A stretch of DNA of 64,000 bases from Ignavibacteria bacterium (GCA_016191145.1 JACPPD010000009.1:1-64000), one strand, 5' to 3'; positions 34,748-44,687 are shown, numbered from the stretch's first letter. Notes: a model not told the origin generated them from the sequence alone. Numbers and translations: made by a program.

Positions 34748-34864
34748 TTAGCCTTGACGCTGTTTGAATCGCGGATTTTTTTTGTTGATGACGTACACCT
34801 TTCCCTTCCGACGGACTATCTTGTCGTCGGGGTTTCGCTTCTTAACTGATGCTTGTACTTTCAT
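34748..34864 (-). CDS. rpmJ: 50S ribosomal protein L36, cysteine-free form
   Basis: A 38-residue L36 ([16 protein letters not shown] ... NPRFKQRQG). The zinc-binding Cys/His set of the common form (C-x2-C ... C ... H) is replaced by N/D/N/F, so this is the zinc-independent C-minus paralogue. It lies between infA and rpsM, the usual site. Bacteria with only this form do not need zinc for L36; whether a C-plus copy exists elsewhere is unknown. Confidence 0.95.
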   Translation of the reverse strand: MKVQASVKKRNPDDKIVRRKGKVYVINKKNPRFKQRQG

Positions 34865-34894
34865 GACGTTTCCATGTTCAATGTTCGCAACTCG

Positions 34895-35113
34895 TTACTT
34901 GTAACGGTACACGATTCTTCCTTTTGTCAAATCGTACGGCGACATTTCAACTGTTACCTTGTCGCCGCGAAATATTTTGATGAAATGCATCCGCATTTTA
35001 CCCGACACATGAGCCAGAATTTTATGTCCGTTCTCCAGTTTCACAATAAACTGCGTGTTGGGCAATTTTTCTTCAATCGTACCATCAACGCGGATTACAT
35101 CATCTTTTCCCAT
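34895..35113 (-). CDS. infA: translation initiation factor IF-1
   Basis: A 72-residue S1-like OB-fold protein ([56 protein letters not shown]), full length for IF-1. It binds the ribosomal A site during initiation. Located 12 bp after map in the spc operon. Confidence 0.98.
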   Translation of the reverse strand: MGKDDVIRVDGTIEEKLPNTQFIVKLENGHKILAHVSGKMRMHFIKIFRGDKVTVEMSPYDLTKGRIVYRYK

Positions 35114-35125
35114 ACATCCAACTGA

Positions 35126-35923
35126 TTATTCCATCATGGTTAGGATTCGCGGTTTGTTCCCATCAACCACTACGGTATGCTCAAAATGTGCCGATGGCTT
35201 GCCATCAGCCGTGTAGACCGTCCATCCGTCTGCTGCGGTGTGCACCTGGAACAGTCCCATGTTTACCATTGGTTCTATTGCCAGCGCCATACCATTTTTC
35301 AACTTCACATTTGGATATCGCGATCTGTTCAGCAATCCAGGAACGAAATTGGGGATAGGGGGCTCTTCGTGCAGTTCACGGCCAATTCCATGCCCCACGA
35401 GCTCCCTGACCACTGAGAATCCTTGTTTTTCAATGCTAGTCTGAACAGCTCGTGCGACATCGTAAATACGATTACCATCTACTGCCTGCTCAATACCAAG
35501 TCGAAGAGCTTCCTTTGTTGCATCAAGCAATCGCTTCTTTTCCGAAGAAATGTTGCCCACAGCAAATGTGTACGCGCTGTCGCCAAAAAATCCGTCGAGC
35601 CTAACTCCGCAGTCCAGCGAAACAATCTGTCCTTCCTTCAACATCCTCGTTCCAGGCATTCCATGAACAACTTCTTCATCGATGCTCACGCATAGCGTGA
35701 ATGGAAATTCCCTGTGATCGACAACGTATCCTTTAAATGCCGGCTCTCCGCCCTGCGTACGGATGTAGTCCTCAGCGATAGCATCGAGCTCACGGGTTGT
35801 AACGCCCGGATTCACGTATTGCCGAATGTGAGAGAGCGTATCTGCCACAACTCGACAAGCTTTTTCAATTTTTTTAATGTCGTCGGCTGTGTTGACGACC
35901 GATAAAGATTCAGTTTCAATCAT
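35126..35923 (-). CDS. map: methionine aminopeptidase, type I
   Basis: A 265-residue enzyme that removes initiator Met from nascent proteins. The five metal ligands are visible: Asp in VSLDCGVRLDGFFGDSAYT (two), His in ELVGHGIGRELHEEP, Glu in ALAIEPMVNMG and Glu in SAHFEHTVVV. The substrate-binding His is in VVHGMPG. No N-terminal zinc-finger extension. It lies 3 bp from secY, so translation is probably coupled. Confidence 0.97.
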   Translation of the reverse strand: MIETESLSVVNTADDIKKIEKACRVVADTLSHIRQYVNPGVTTRELDAIAEDYIRTQGGEPAFKGYVVDHREFPFTLCVSIDEEVVHGMPGTRMLKEGQIVSLDCGVRLDGFFGDSAYTFAVGNISSEKKRLLDATKEALRLGIEQAVDGNRIYDVARAVQTSIEKQGFSVVRELVGHGIGRELHEEPPIPNFVPGLLNRSRYPNVKLKNGMALAIEPMVNMGLFQVHTAADGWTVYTADGKPSAHFEHTVVVDGNKPRILTMME

Positions 35924-35926
35924 GAG

Positions 35927-37279
35927 TTAGGACAAGGCTCCTGCACGTCCGCGAATTTTACCCGTCTTCATAAAGCCATCGTAGTGACGCATCAGGAGAT
36001 GGGACTCAACCTGCTGCAAGGTGTCTAGTGCAACACCAACAATGATGAGAAGACTCGTGCCACCAAAGAACGATGCAAATACTGGCGGAACCTTCAGCAC
36101 CTTCATGGCAAACGTTGGCAGTATTGCTACCAACGCCAGAAATATTGCTCCCGGCAGCGTGATACGAGTGAGAATGTTCTCAATGTATTCCGACGTTGCA
36201 GTGCCTGGCCTCACACCGGGTATGAAACCGCCATTCTTCTTCATGTTGTCTGCAACTTCTTTCGGGTTGAATGCAATCGCCGTGTAGAAGTATGTAAAAA
36301 AGAGGATCATCAGTCCATACGTAGCGGCATAGACAAAATTCCGTTCGCTAAACGTATTTGCCACACCTTGCCAGAATGTGCTGTCAGGGAAAAAACTTGC
36401 GATAGTTGCCGGCACAAACAAAATAGACTGCGCAAAGATGATGGGCATAACGCCAGCCGTGTTAACTCGCAGCGGGATATACTGGGTAGTACCGCCATAT
36501 ACCTTTCTGCCAACCTGACGTTTTGCATACTGGACAGGAATCCTGCGTGCACCTTGCGTTACCAGGATGACGGCAGCAATAATTCCTGCAAGGAACACAA
36601 CCATAACAAGGTCAACAACGAGGTTTCTCGACCCTGCCTGAATCAGTTGTATTTCCTGCGAGACGGCCGTTGGAAATCTTGCAATGATTCCAATGAAAAT
36701 GATCAAAGAAATTCCGTTCCCAAGCCCCCTATCAGTAATCTGCTCACCAATCCACATGAGTGCAATGGTTCCAGACGTCATGATGAAAATCGAACCCAGA
36801 ATCCACAGCATGCCAGCATCGGGAACAACAGATGCACCGCCATTACCAACAGTTGTTCCAGCAACCTTTACCGCAACACCCCAGGCCTGGAGGGCGGCAA
36901 TCGGCACTGTAAGAAGCCGCGTATACTGGTTGATTTTGCGTCGGCCATCTTCACCGCTGCGCTGAAGTTTCTGCAGCTCGGGAAGTACGACGCCGGCAAT
37001 CTGCAAGATGATGCTTGCAGAGATATAGGGCATGATGCCAAGCGCGAAGATGGCTGCGTTCGAAAACGCTCCACCAACGAACATATCGTACAAACCAAAG
37101 ATTGTCTTGCTGTCGCCTAGCGACCCGCCAGCTGCCTTCAGCATTTCGACGTCGACACCCGGTATGGTAATGAAAGCGCCAATACGAACAGCAATGAGGG
37201 CAATCAGGGTAAACAGCAGGCGCTTACGCAGCTCTTCTATCTTGCCGATATTCCTGATGGTCGATATAATGTTAGCCAT
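35927..37279 (-). CDS. secY: preprotein translocase subunit SecY
   Basis: A 450-residue protein with ten membrane helices forming the SecYEG channel. ITIPGVDVEMLKAAGG lies near the start, FALGIMPYISASIILQI marks the plug/helix 2 region, GLGNGISLIIFIGIIARFP is highly conserved, and FNPKEVADNMKKNGGFIPGVRPG is the large cytosolic loop. Full length. It overlaps rplO by 8 bp. Confidence 0.98.
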   Translation of the reverse strand: MANIISTIRNIGKIEELRKRLLFTLIALIAVRIGAFITIPGVDVEMLKAAGGSLGDSKTIFGLYDMFVGGAFSNAAIFALGIMPYISASIILQIAGVVLPELQKLQRSGEDGRRKINQYTRLLTVPIAALQAWGVAVKVAGTTVGNGGASVVPDAGMLWILGSIFIMTSGTIALMWIGEQITDRGLGNGISLIIFIGIIARFPTAVSQEIQLIQAGSRNLVVDLVMVVFLAGIIAAVILVTQGARRIPVQYAKRQVGRKVYGGTTQYIPLRVNTAGVMPIIFAQSILFVPATIASFFPDSTFWQGVANTFSERNFVYAATYGLMILFFTYFYTAIAFNPKEVADNMKKNGGFIPGVRPGTATSEYIENILTRITLPGAIFLALVAILPTFAMKVLKVPPVFASFFGGTSLLIIVGVALDTLQQVESHLLMRHYDGFMKTGKIRGRAGALS

Positions 37280-37733
37280 TGGTGCTTACGGCTCCTCCAG
37301 CCAACTCAATTTTTTGTTTTGCCGATGCAGAAATCTTATCAACTGCAACATTCAGTTTTGCAGTGATCTCGCCATTGCCTAAAACCTTAACCGGACGCAG
37401 GCGTTTGCGGACAGCGCCGATTTTGTACAAAACTTCATTGTTAACCGTTCCATCTGGAAACATTTTGGCATCAGCGAGTTTCTGCAATACCGAAACATTG
37501 ATTTCTTGATATTCAATACGGTTAATATTTGTAAATCCGAATTTCGGAAGACGGCGCTTAAGAGACATCTGGCCGCCCTCAAAGCCTGGGCTCTGGCTAA
37601 AGCCGCTCCGAGATTGGTGTCCCTTGTGTCCGCGTGTAGATGTGCCACCATGTCCGGATCCGGCGCCACGTCCAACACGCTTCTTTTTATGCCGCGAGCC
37701 GACTGCCGGAGAGAGATTTCCGATGTGTTTCAT
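37272..37733 (-). CDS. rplO: 50S ribosomal protein L15
   Basis: A 153-residue L15: the glycine-rich basic N-terminus (KKKRVGRGAGSGHGGTSTRG) that threads through 23S rRNA, GFEGGQMSLKRRLPKFGF, and the compact C-terminal domain. Standard position between rpmD and secY. Confidence 0.98.
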   Translation of the reverse strand: MKHIGNLSPAVGSRHKKKRVGRGAGSGHGGTSTRGHKGHQSRSGFSQSPGFEGGQMSLKRRLPKFGFTNINRIEYQEINVSVLQKLADAKMFPDGTVNNEVLYKIGAVRKRLRPVKVLGNGEITAKLNVAVDKISASAKQKIELAGGAVSTNG

Positions 37734-37741
37734 TGCCGTCC

Positions 37742-37924
37742 TCAGTCGTTCACTTCTTCGACGTTAACGAGATGCCGCACCGACTGCACCATCCCCTGAA
37801 TCTGCGCGTTGTTGGGCTTGACCGTTGATTGATTCGGTCTGCCCAAACCCAGTGCCTGTATTGTTGCCTTATGTTTTTTAAGAGCACCGATGACACTCTT
37901 TTTTTGTGTGATCTTCAATTTCAT
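37742..37924 (-). CDS. rpmD: 50S ribosomal protein L30
   Basis: A 60-residue L30 (LKITQKKSVIGALKKHKATI, LGLGRPNQSTVKPN, IQGMVQSVRHLVNVEE). Normal size and position between rpsE and rplO. Confidence 0.97.
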   Translation of the reverse strand: MKLKITQKKSVIGALKKHKATIQALGLGRPNQSTVKPNNAQIQGMVQSVRHLVNVEEVND

Positions 37925-37960
37925 GTTTATTCCTGCACACTTGTCATTTGCCGGTTTCCC

Positions 37961-38464
37961 TTAGCCGTGTATTACCTTGTCCATCGATACGCCACGTCGT
38001 CCAGCAACCGAAACTGCATCTTCCAACTGCATCAGCGCATTCATCGCCGCCTTTACGGTGTTGTGCGGATTGGACGAACCCATGGATTTTGTAAGAACAT
38101 CCTTTACTCCTGCAAGCTCGAGGATTGCGCGAACACCTCCTGCTGCAATAACACCCGTGCCGGGAGTAGCTGGCCGTATTAAAACCTTTGCTGCTCCAAA
38201 CCTACCCGTCACCTCGTGTGGAATTGTGCCGTCCTGGACACGTACCTTTAGGACGCTCTTCTTGGCTGCTTCTGTTGCCTTCGTAACTGCATCGGATACC
38301 TCACCGGCCTTTCCTAAACCATATCCAACGTGACCGTTTTCGTCGCCAACAATCACGATTGCAGAAAAATTGAAACGTCGGCCGCCTTTTACAACCTTCG
38401 CCGTCCGCCCAACATAAACGATCTTGTCTTTAAGGTTTAGATCTGAAACTTTTTGTTTTGCCAC
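37961..38464 (-). CDS. rpsE: 30S ribosomal protein S5
   Basis: A 167-residue S5. The double-stranded RNA-binding half has [20 protein letters not shown] and [17 protein letters not shown]; the second half has [20 protein letters not shown] and [16 protein letters not shown]. It shapes decoding fidelity at the mRNA entry. 25 bp after rplR. Confidence 0.98.
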   Translation of the reverse strand: MAKQKVSDLNLKDKIVYVGRTAKVVKGGRRFNFSAIVIVGDENGHVGYGLGKAGEVSDAVTKATEAAKKSVLKVRVQDGTIPHEVTGRFGAAKVLIRPATPGTGVIAAGGVRAILELAGVKDVLTKSMGSSNPHNTVKAAMNALMQLEDAVSVAGRRGVSMDKVIHG

Positions 38465-38489
38465 AAACGTTCTCCGGTAGCTCAGTTAA

Positions 38490-38861
38490 TTAGAATTCCA
38501 GACCGTTCTCGCGCGCTGCTTCAGCCAATACGCGAACACGTCCGTGATACAGGAATCCGTTCCTGTCGAACGACACAGAGCTAACATTAGCTGCCTTTGC
38601 ACGCTGTGCCAGTACGACTCCGACAATTTTGCTTTTATCAGACTTCGACATTCCATTTGTAATCTGCGATTTTACCTCTGGGTCTGTAGTCGATGCAGAG
38701 ACTAATGTCCGTGCCTCGACATCGTTGATAATCTGGGCATAGATGTGTTCGGACGAGCGAAACACAGACAGCCGTGGCCGCTCGCCAGTTCCCGAAACAT
38801 TCTTCCGTACGCGTCGCTTTCGGCGTGCATACCTCACCATTTTCGACTTGATTCTTTCCAT
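38490..38861 (-). CDS. rplR: 50S ribosomal protein L18
   Basis: A 123-residue L18, a 5S rRNA-binding protein: [40 protein letters not shown] and the C-terminal [29 protein letters not shown] at 38861 has an AGG motif six bases ahead; an internal ATG at 38840 is possible. Confidence 0.97.
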   Translation of the reverse strand: MERIKSKMVRYARRKRRVRKNVSGTGERPRLSVFRSSEHIYAQIINDVEARTLVSASTTDPEVKSQITNGMSKSDKSKIVGVVLAQRAKAANVSSVSFDRNGFLYHGRVRVLAEAARENGLEF

Positions 38862-38899
38862 AACCTGTCAGCTTTGATTCTTCATTTTCAATATTGCAT

Positions 38900-38941
38900 T
38901 GTCACATAGCACCTGGCATGTGGCACTAAAGACCTGGCACT
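38900..38941. repeat. short GTGCCAGG-type repeat between rplF and rplR
   Basis: TAGCACCTGGCATGTGGCAC and ACCTGGCAC lie in the 84-bp gap between rplF and rplR and are related to the array at 33818-33916. They are the complement of the GTGCCAGG motif and give a weak hairpin in the transcript. Confidence 0.6.
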
Positions 38942-38945
38942 ACGT

Positions 38946-39485
38946 TCATTTCCCTGCCGATTTACCAGTCTTCCGTCGTACATACTCTCCTTCGTATCGA
39001 ATTCCCTTGCCTTTATATGGTTCTGGTGGACGCAGTCCACGAACCTTTGCGGCAACTTCGCCTACGAGTTGTTTGTTGATACCTTTCACGGAGAACGTTG
39101 TTGGCGTAGCCACAATAAATTCTACTCCTTCAGGGGGCATGAATAGAATTGAATGCGAGTATCCAAGAGCTAAAAGTAGATTTCTGCCTCGCAACTCCAC
39201 CTTGAAACCAACTCCTTCTACGCGAAGGTCTTTTTGAAATCCTTTTACTACTCCATCAACCATCCATGCTATGTGAGCACGAGTAAGACCATGGAGCGCT
39301 TTAACTTTCTTTTCTTCATTGGCGCGTTCAAAAACGATACGATTACCATCCTGCGCGGCCGTAATACGCCGATCGACGGCGAACGAAAGCTCGCCTTTCG
39401 GGCCTTTTACAATGCACGAACCTCCGTCAAACGTCACGTTGACGTTTGCAGGAACTTCAATCGGTTTTTTTCCAACTCTCGACAT
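38946..39485 (-). CDS. rplF: 50S ribosomal protein L6
   Basis: A 179-residue L6 with two similar alpha/beta domains: MSRVGKKPIEVPANVNVTF, CIVKGPKGELSFAVD, HGLTRAHIAWMVDGV in the first, and the C-terminal PEPYKGKGIRYEGEYVRRK rRNA-binding segment. Standard place between rpsH and rplR. Confidence 0.98.
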   Translation of the reverse strand: MSRVGKKPIEVPANVNVTFDGGSCIVKGPKGELSFAVDRRITAAQDGNRIVFERANEEKKVKALHGLTRAHIAWMVDGVVKGFQKDLRVEGVGFKVELRGRNLLLALGYSHSILFMPPEGVEFIVATPTTFSVKGINKQLVGEVAAKVRGLRPPEPYKGKGIRYEGEYVRRKTGKSAGK

Positions 39486-39497
39486 TGCTTTCGTCTC

Positions 39498-39893
39498 CTA
39501 CCAAATCGTGCAAAGAACTTCACCGCCAAGGTTTTGGATTCGGGCCTGCTTATCCGTCATCACTCCGCGAGGTGTACTGATGATTGCCACTCCTAATCCA
39601 TTGCGAACTCTCGGAAGTGTATCGACTCCCGAATAAACGCGTCTGCCTGGCTTGCTAATACGTCGGATTTCACGAATCACGGGCTGACCAAAATGATACC
39701 GAAGTTTTAGCTGCAAAACGCCCTGATGTTCGTTCTTGATTGTCTCGAAACCCGAAATAAACCCATGATCCTTTAGGATCTCTGCGATTGCCACCTTGAG
39801 TGTGGAGCTCGGTACCTCAACGGATTTGTGCTTCGCCATTTGGGCGTTGCGTATCCGCGTAAGGAAATCGGCAATTGTGTCTGAAACTGGCAT
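39498..39893 (-). CDS. rpsH: 30S ribosomal protein S8
   Basis: A 131-residue S8 ([65 protein letters not shown]). ATG at 39893 is chosen because it gives the exact family N-terminus and length; a longer frame would overlap rpsN. S8 nucleates the central domain of 16S rRNA. Confidence 0.98.
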   Translation of the reverse strand: MPVSDTIADFLTRIRNAQMAKHKSVEVPSSTLKVAIAEILKDHGFISGFETIKNEHQGVLQLKLRYHFGQPVIREIRRISKPGRRVYSGVDTLPRVRNGLGVAIISTPRGVMTDKQARIQNLGGEVLCTIW

Positions 39894-39937
39894 AATGTTC
39901 GTCGTGATGTCTGTGTATGGATTAGAAGCAGCTACTG

Positions 39938-40207
39938 TTACCAACTTGCCTTGCGAATGCCGGGAATCTTACCCTCGAGGGCAAGCTGACGGAACGTACC
40001 TCGTGCCAAACCATATTTACGGTAAACGCCACGGCCGCGTCCGGTAACCATACATCGCTGACGAATCCTCGTTGGCGAGCTATTGCGCGGCAGTTTCTGC
40101 AAACCGACCATATCTCCGGCAGCCTTGAGCTCGGCACGCTTAGCAGCGTACTTAGCTGCGAGACGCTTTCGCTTTTCATTTCGGGCAACTGTGCTCTTCT
40201 TTGCCAT
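39938..40207 (-). CDS. rpsN: 30S ribosomal protein S14 (zinc-free form)
   Basis: An 89-residue S14 of the long, cysteine-poor type: [58 protein letters not shown] and KASW at the end. Only one Cys is present, so no zinc ribbon. Follows rplE by 17 bp. Confidence 0.97.
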   Translation of the reverse strand: MAKKSTVARNEKRKRLAAKYAAKRAELKAAGDMVGLQKLPRNSSPTRIRQRCMVTGRGRGVYRKYGLARGTFRQLALEGKIPGIRKASW

Positions 40208-40224
40208 GTGTATCCTGTTCTGTT

Positions 40225-40848
40225 TTAATCTCTTTTACGGAATGGAAAGCCAAACTCTTCAAGAAGCGCATAAGCTTCTTCGTCTGTCTTGGCAGATGTA
40301 ACGATTGTGATATCCATGCCGGTGATCTTACTCACTTTGTCCACGTCGATTTCAGGAAAAATGATTTGCTCCTTAACGCCGAGCGTGAAGTTGCCGCGTC
40401 CGTCGAAACTCTTGTCGGAAAATCCACGGAAGTCTCTAATACGCGGCGATGCAATGTTGATGAAACGGTCGAGGAATTCATACATGTGGGCCCGACGCAG
40501 GGTTACGCGAGTGCCAATGGGCATACCTTCGCGCAGCTTGAAATTGGCAATCGATTTCCTGGCTCTCGATACCGCAGGCCGCTGGCCTGTAATCAGTTCC
40601 AATTCATTAACAGCCGCCTGCAGGTGTTTGGCATCCTGCGTAGCCGTTCCAACTCCAATGTTAATCGAAATCTTCTCCAGTTTCGGAACCTGCAACACCG
40701 ATGAATAACTAAATTTTTTCATCAATGATGGTACTACATTTTCTTTATAGAATTCCTGCAAACGCGGAATAACCGTATCTGTCTTAACGTCTTCGAGACG
40801 CGGACCATCGGGTTTGAAATCGATCTTTTTTTGTACAACCTTCGCCAT
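40225..40848 (-). CDS. rplE: 50S ribosomal protein L5
   Basis: A 207-residue L5, which binds 5S rRNA with L18 and L25. Visible: [59 protein letters not shown] and [19 protein letters not shown]. About 20 residues longer than the E. coli protein at the N-terminus. Confidence 0.98.
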   Translation of the reverse strand: MAKVVQKKIDFKPDGPRLEDVKTDTVIPRLQEFYKENVVPSLMKKFSYSSVLQVPKLEKISINIGVGTATQDAKHLQAAVNELELITGQRPAVSRARKSIANFKLREGMPIGTRVTLRRAHMYEFLDRFINIASPRIRDFRGFSDKSFDGRGNFTLGVKEQIIFPEIDVDKVSKITGMDITIVTSAKTDEEAYALLEEFGFPFRKRD

Positions 40849-40873
40849 GATTCAGTGATCCTTCGGATCCTCG

Positions 40874-41194
40874 TTAAATTTCTTCGTCTGTTGTTAGAGC
40901 AATACGTTTTATTACAACCCTTGCTCCGGAAGTATCGCGTACTCTGCGTACCCGTGTTGGACTTCCGTTTTTGTCCACAAGCATCACGTTGGAGTAATGG
41001 ACTGGAGCTTCCTTTTTGATGATGCCGCCGTTCGGGTGTTTTTGCGATGGGCGAACCGCTTTTGAACGCAAATTCACACCTTCGACAAGAACCTTCATGG
41101 TTGATGGGATTACCTGCAACACACGGCCAACCTCGCCCTTGCTGTTTCCAGCAATTACCTTTACCGTGTCGCCTTTTTTGATGTTAAACTTCAT
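40874..41194 (-). CDS. rplX: 50S ribosomal protein L24
   Basis: A 106-residue L24 with the KOW motif (KKGDTVKVIAGNSKGEVGRV) and VLVEGVNLRSKAVRPSQKHP. An assembly-initiator protein of the large subunit. Located between rplN and rplE. Confidence 0.97.
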   Translation of the reverse strand: MKFNIKKGDTVKVIAGNSKGEVGRVLQVIPSTMKVLVEGVNLRSKAVRPSQKHPNGGIIKKEAPVHYSNVMLVDKNGSPTRVRRVRDTSGARVVIKRIALTTDEEI

Positions 41195-41204
41195 TATAAA
41201 ATCC

Positions 41205-41573
41205 TCAAAGCACCTCGGGAGCCAGCGAAACGATTTTCATGAAATTCTTTTCGCGTAATTCACGAGCAACCGGTCCAAAAATTCGGGTTCCGCGTGGGTC
41301 GTTATTGTTGTTGATTACAACGGCTGCGTTTTCGTCGAACCGAATGAATGAACCGTCTCTTCGGCGAACTTCTTTCTTTGTGCGTACGATTACAGCCTTC
41401 ACAACCTCACCTTTCTTAACGGCGCCTTGCGGCAGTGCAGCCTTGACTGAACACACCACAATGTCGCCAACCGACGCATACCGCTTGCCATGTCCGCCGA
41501 GAACACGGATACAGCGCAGACGGCGAGCGCCGCTGTTATCTGCGACTACCAGATTCGATTCTTCCTGGATCAT
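41205..41573 (-). CDS. rplN: 50S ribosomal protein L14
   Basis: A 122-residue L14, full length: [60 protein letters not shown] and the end [10 protein letters not shown]. Contacts 16S rRNA in bridge B8. Confidence 0.98.
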   Translation of the reverse strand: MIQEESNLVVADNSGARRLRCIRVLGGHGKRYASVGDIVVCSVKAALPQGAVKKGEVVKAVIVRTKKEVRRRDGSFIRFDENAAVVINNNNDPRGTRIFGPVARELREKNFMKIVSLAPEVL

Positions 41574-41585
41574 GATTCTTCTCCG

Positions 41586-41867
41586 TTACTGCGCTCGCTG
41601 AATGATTTCAACCAGACGCCAGCGTTTTCGAGCACTCAATGGTCTGCTTTCGACAACTCGCACGGTGTCGCCGATGTAGCACTCGTTCATCTCGTCGTGC
41701 GCCATGATCTTTTTCGTCTGTTTGAAATACCGTTTGTAAATGGGGTGTGCAACCTGACGTTCGATGGAGACCACGATGGTTTTATCAGCTTTGTTGCTGA
41801 TAACCTTGCCGGTGCGCACCTTCTTTCGGCTTTTTGGTTCGTTAATATTTTCTTCCATGGTTTCCAT
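41586..41867 (-). CDS. rpsQ: 30S ribosomal protein S17
   Basis: A 93-residue OB-fold protein: [39 protein letters not shown] and [20 protein letters not shown]. Slightly extended N-terminus. 5 bp after rpmC. Confidence 0.97.
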   Translation of the reverse strand: METMEENINEPKSRKKVRTGKVISNKADKTIVVSIERQVAHPIYKRYFKQTKKIMAHDEMNECYIGDTVRVVESRPLSARKRWRLVEIIQRAQ

Positions 41868-41872
41868 CCGTA

Positions 41873-42085
41873 TCAGTTATTCCTTGCCTGCTTGTTCCGT
41901 TCGGCAAGAAGTGTCTTCATTCTCGCAATGTCTTTTCGAAGTGTGCGGATACTCGACGTGTCGTGTAGTTGTCCGAGCGTCAACTGAAAACGCAGCTTCG
42001 TCACGTTTTCCTCACTCTCACTGAGGAATCCTTCGATTTCCTGCGTCGTCAGGCTTCGCAAATCTTTTGCCTTTCTTGCCTTCAT
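41873..42085 (-). CDS. rpmC: 50S ribosomal protein L29
   Basis: A 70-residue two-helix protein near the exit tunnel: [40 protein letters not shown]. Normal length and position, 3 bp after rplP. Confidence 0.96.
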   Translation of the reverse strand: MKARKAKDLRSLTTQEIEGFLSESEENVTKLRFQLTLGQLHDTSSIRTLRKDIARMKTLLAERNKQARNN

Positions 42086-42088
42086 CGT

Positions 42089-42508
42089 TTACCCTTCCAG
42101 ATCCATACGTTGAACGAACTTGCACTTGACAGGAAGTTTATGCGATGCTAACCGTACAGCTTCCTGCGCACGTTCCTTTGTCACTCCGTCGATTTCGAAC
42201 AGTACCCTGCCGGCTTTCACAACTGCCACCCATACTTCGGGATTTCCTTTTCCCGAACCCATTCTGGTTTCAGCAGGTTTCTTTGTAACCGGTTTGTCTG
42301 GGAAGATGCGTATCCAAACCTTACCATCGCGTTTCAAGTAACGGTTGATGGCAATACGGGCCGATTCGATTTGACGATTTGTAATCCAAGCCCCTTCCAA
42401 AGACTTTAGTCCGAAGGAACCAAATGCAACCAGGGAGCCGCGATATGCCTTGCCTCTGCGTCTGCCGCGCTGTGTCTTACGATGTTTGACTCTTTTGGGG
42501 ATGAGCAT
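42089..42508 (-). CDS. rplP: 50S ribosomal protein L16
   Basis: A 139-residue L16: [59 protein letters not shown] and [20 protein letters not shown]. Organises the A-site tRNA binding region. Confidence 0.98.
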   Translation of the reverse strand: MLIPKRVKHRKTQRGRRRGKAYRGSLVAFGSFGLKSLEGAWITNRQIESARIAINRYLKRDGKVWIRIFPDKPVTKKPAETRMGSGKGNPEVWVAVVKAGRVLFEIDGVTKERAQEAVRLASHKLPVKCKFVQRMDLEG

Positions 42509-42531
42509 TATTGCGCCCTACTCTGTCTCTT

Positions 42532-43179
42532 TTATTGTTCTTTGGATTGTTGCTTGCCAATCACGTCGCCACGGCAAATCCACACCTTTACGCCGATAGA
42601 TCCATAAACTGTTTCTGCCCTACCATTTGCGAAGTCGATGTCGGCCCGCAGTGTGTGCAGTGGCACACGGCCTTCTTTGTACTGTTCGGTTCTCGACATA
42701 TCTGCACCGCCCAAGCGTCCCGAACACATCACTCGCACACCTTCGGCGCCAACACGCATAGTGCTGCTGACTGCGTTCTTCATGGCACGCCGAAACGAGA
42801 TGCGGCCTTCGAGCTGCGAAGCAATGTTGTCGGCAACAAGCTGGGCATCGAGTTCAGGACGCTTGATTTCACTAATGAGAATTTTAACATCCTTCTTAGT
42901 GATCTTGCGCAATTCCTCCTCCAATTGTGCGATATCCTTGCCCGAGCGCCCGATGATGACTCCCGGGCGCGACGTGTTAATGGTGATGCGCAACTGTTTT
43001 GCAGTTCGCTCCACAACCACGCGAGCAACACCAGCCTTCTTCAAACGGCTTTTGATGTAGCTGCGAACCATCAGGTCTTCCTGAAGCTTCTCAGCAACAT
43101 TCTTTTCGTCGAACCAATTTGCGTCCCACTGGCGAATGATGCCGAGACGTAAACCTATCGGATTGGCCTTTTGACCCAC
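42532..43179 (-). CDS. rpsC: 30S ribosomal protein S3
   Basis: A 215-residue S3 with the N-terminal GQKANPIGLRLGIIRQWDAN, a KH domain (RPGVIIGRSGKDIAQLEEEL) and the C-terminal domain (FRRAMKNAVSSTMRVGAEGV, GRLGGADMSRTEQYKEGRVP). It forms part of the mRNA entry channel. 2 bp from rplV. Confidence 0.98.
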   Translation of the reverse strand: MGQKANPIGLRLGIIRQWDANWFDEKNVAEKLQEDLMVRSYIKSRLKKAGVARVVVERTAKQLRITINTSRPGVIIGRSGKDIAQLEEELRKITKKDVKILISEIKRPELDAQLVADNIASQLEGRISFRRAMKNAVSSTMRVGAEGVRVMCSGRLGGADMSRTEQYKEGRVPLHTLRADIDFANGRAETVYGSIGVKVWICRGDVIGKQQSKEQ

Positions 43180-43181
43180 TA

Positions 43182-43532
43182 TCAGTTCTCCGCTTGCTGG
43201 TTAGTTGAAACAACAATTGTCAAATGATGCATACGCTTTCTAATTCGAAACGCCCTGCCCTGCGGCGCTGGTGAAATTCTCTTAACGGTTGGACCTGGAT
43301 CGACGAAGCACTCTTTAACGATGATGGATTCGGGATCGATGCCGGCATCCTTCGACGTCAGGTTGCTAATCGCTGACTTCAGCGTTAATTCCGCAGCCTT
43401 TGCCGCCATCTTATCAGAAAACTTGAGCAAGCTCAGTGCTTCCTGTGCAGATTTTCCGCGGATAAGGTCAATCACCAACCGCATCTTGCGCGGAGATGAC
43501 CGATTATATCTTTTTATAGCATGCGCTTCCAT
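43182..43532 (-). CDS. rplV: 50S ribosomal protein L22
   Basis: A 116-residue L22 (YNRSSPRKMRLVIDLIRGKS, LKFSDKMAAKAAELTLKSAI) with the tunnel-lining hairpin VDPGPTVKRISPAPQGRAFR. Its start overlaps the rpsS stop region by one base. Confidence 0.97.
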   Translation of the reverse strand: MEAHAIKRYNRSSPRKMRLVIDLIRGKSAQEALSLLKFSDKMAAKAAELTLKSAISNLTSKDAGIDPESIIVKECFVDPGPTVKRISPAPQGRAFRIRKRMHHLTIVVSTNQQAEN

Positions 43533-43819
43533 TATTTCTTCCCTGTCTTCAGGTCTTTCCTGTTGCCGGAATGTCCGCGGTACATCCGCGTAGGAGCAAA
43601 TTCCCCGAGCTTGTGTCCAACCATGTTCTCGCTCACATAAACGGGGATAAACTTATTCCCGTTGTGAACTGCAAAGGTGTGTCCAACAAAATCGGGACTG
43701 ATGGTTGATGACCGAGACCACGTCTTCACAACCGATTTTTTTCCCGACTCATTCATCACGGCAACCTTCTTCAGCAACTTGTAGCTGATGAATGGTTCCT
43801 TTTTTAATGAACGTGGCAT
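43532..43819 (-). CDS. rpsS: 30S ribosomal protein S19
   Basis: A 95-residue S19: [60 protein letters not shown] and the end [13 protein letters not shown]. Standard S10-operon place after rplB. Confidence 0.98.
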   Translation of the reverse strand: MPRSLKKEPFISYKLLKKVAVMNESGKKSVVKTWSRSSTISPDFVGHTFAVHNGNKFIPVYVSENMVGHKLGEFAPTRMYRGHSGNRKDLKTGKK

Positions 43820-43834
43820 TCGATAATTCTCCTT

Positions 43835-44671
43835 TTACCCATTCTTTCTGCGGATGATCATGTCGTTTGAAAGCTTCTTCTTCCTTCTGGTCTTGTAGCC
43901 TTTGGCAAGCTGGCCCCACGGTGAGCGTAAATGTTTTCGTCCACCACCCGACTTGGAACGTCCTTCACCACCGCCGTTGGGGTGGTCGATTGGATTCATT
44001 GCCATTCCGCGTGTTTGCGGACGAACGCCAAACCATCGGATTCGCCCTGCCTTGCCGTAGTCGATATTTTCATGCATTCCGTTGCTCACAACTCCAAGAG
44101 TTGCCATGCACTCGGCAGGCACCATGCGGATTTCTCCCGAAGGGAGCTTCAGTTGCGCCCTCTTTCCATCCAGACCAACAAACTGCGCCGACACACCGGC
44201 TGAACGCGCCATTTGTCCGCCCTTGCCCGGCTTCATTTCAATGTTGTGAACTACAAGTCCAACGGGGATATTGCGAAGGGGCAGGCAATTCCCATCACGG
44301 ATTTCAGATCCCTCTCCACTCATCAGTACGTCGCCAACCTTAACCTTATCGGGAGCAAGAATGTATCTCTTTTCTCCATCGGCATATTCCAACAAAGCAA
44401 TTCTGCATGTTCTGTTGGGATCGTATTCGATGGTGCGAACCGTTGCTTTAACACCAGGTTTGTTGCGCTTGAAATCGATGATGCGGTACAGGCGCTTGTG
44501 TCCGCCGCCGCGGTGGCGCGACGTGACGCGTCCTGTGTTGTTACGTCCACCGCTCTTCTTCAGCGGCTCGATCAAGGATTTCTCCGGTTTCGATGCCGTG
44601 ATTTCATCGAACGTACTCACGCTGTAAAAGCGTGTGCCAGGTGTTATCGGTTTTAAACTTCGGATGCTCAT
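43835..44671 (-). CDS. rplB: 50S ribosomal protein L2
   Basis: A 278-residue L2, central to peptidyl transfer. [20 protein letters not shown] is near the N-terminus, [20 protein letters not shown] in the middle, and the catalytic-region [20 protein letters not shown] with its conserved His near the end. ATG at 44671 ([15 protein letters not shown]) matches the family start; the frame extends 42 bp further but that overlaps rplW. Confidence 0.98.
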   Translation of the reverse strand: MSIRSLKPITPGTRFYSVSTFDEITASKPEKSLIEPLKKSGGRNNTGRVTSRHRGGGHKRLYRIIDFKRNKPGVKATVRTIEYDPNRTCRIALLEYADGEKRYILAPDKVKVGDVLMSGEGSEIRDGNCLPLRNIPVGLVVHNIEMKPGKGGQMARSAGVSAQFVGLDGKRAQLKLPSGEIRMVPAECMATLGVVSNGMHENIDYGKAGRIRWFGVRPQTRGMAMNPIDHPNGGGEGRSKSGGGRKHLRSPWGQLAKGYKTRRKKKLSNDMIIRRKNG

Positions 44672-44687
44672 AATATTTACCTTCAGC

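Noticed and set aside
36368-37120. 250-residue rightward open frame opposite secY
   Set aside because: It is the mirror of a strongly conserved SecY coding sequence, with unnatural composition (many Asn, Lys, Cys, His).
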